NCBI GenBank assembly: GCA_003486385.1
Contig: DNFT01000123.1
Coordinates: 1 to 22,609 of the forward strand
DNA length: 22,609 nt
DNA from: Eubacterium sp.
GTDB lineage: Bacteria; Bacillota; Clostridia; Lachnospirales; Lachnospiraceae
Direction of reading: 5' to 3'
Both the position numbers and the translations under genes were made by a program. The stretch's first letter is position 1. Each line of letters begins with the position of its first letter. The notes under the pieces are model-generated. The model ran no database searches and had not been told where the DNA came from. It was given only the letters and a program-made list of their open reading frames with translations. This document shows positions 22,488-22,609 of this stretch, piece by piece.

Positions 22488-22609
22488 GCGTGGTTATTAT
22501 GAAGCTGGATATTTATTTAAGGCTGTTTTTATTGATATAGCCTAATACATATGATGTTGGGGTCAAAACATGTGCTATAAACTTAGCATGTATAACGTAT
22601 TATATTTAT

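Overview
The window looks like a chromosomal segment of an anaerobic, spore-forming, gut-type Firmicute, most likely a Lachnospiraceae member. This rests on moderate GC, strong GGAGG ribosome binding sites with frequent GTG starts, an N-terminal-rubredoxin rubrerythrin under a PerR-type repressor, a YyaC sporulation protein, a PfoR-type membrane protein, DUF951 and DUF5711 proteins, and Thr/Glu-rich surface linkers. A rhamnogalacturonan acetylesterase-like gene hints at pectin use, as in Lachnospira. No rRNA is present, so genus and species are not fixed.

Layout. Bases 1-6256 hold the 3' part of a giant wall-anchored subtilase whose start lies before the window. Bases 6436-9187 are a minus-strand block: rubrerythrin with its own promoter and PerR-type operator, the PerR repressor, and a cytoplasmic CE12-like esterase whose stop codon overlaps the repressor ORF. 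The 341-base gap between rubrerythrin and perR (7027-7367) holds a long terminator-like stem-loop, the rubrerythrin promoter and operator, and a 5' UTR hairpin. Bases 9404-11215 are a plus-strand HIT / TerB-AAA+ pair. It is followed by a trigger-factor-like lipoprotein (11355-12557), a PAS / degenerate GGDEF / GAF protein (12680-14167), a small unknown protein and a 58-residue Asn/Lys/Ser repeat peptide. A minus-strand pair (15040-16454) encodes a small unknown protein and an SLC13/ArsB-type permease. A PfoR-like PTS_EIIC_2 protein and yyaC converge, with coding sequences overlapping by 78 bases.

Bases 18484-22436 resemble the origin-proximal yyaC ... DUF951 - rpsF - ssb - rpsR cluster of other Firmicutes. 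Here two envelope genes, a degenerate-MPN/TM/LysM protein and a DUF5711 propeller-like protein, plus tRNA-Cys sit between yyaC and the ribosomal genes.

The best candidate for something little described is the LysM protein paired with DUF5711. It carries what looks like a zinc-less MPN (JAMM-fold) domain inside the cell and a LysM domain outside. Other points of interest are a CE12-like esterase with Asn where the catalytic His is expected, a PerR-type operator on the rubrerythrin transcription start, a possible leaderless sporulation-type start for yyaC, and a GGDEF protein with a destroyed signature. All calls come from reading the sequence; no database search was possible.
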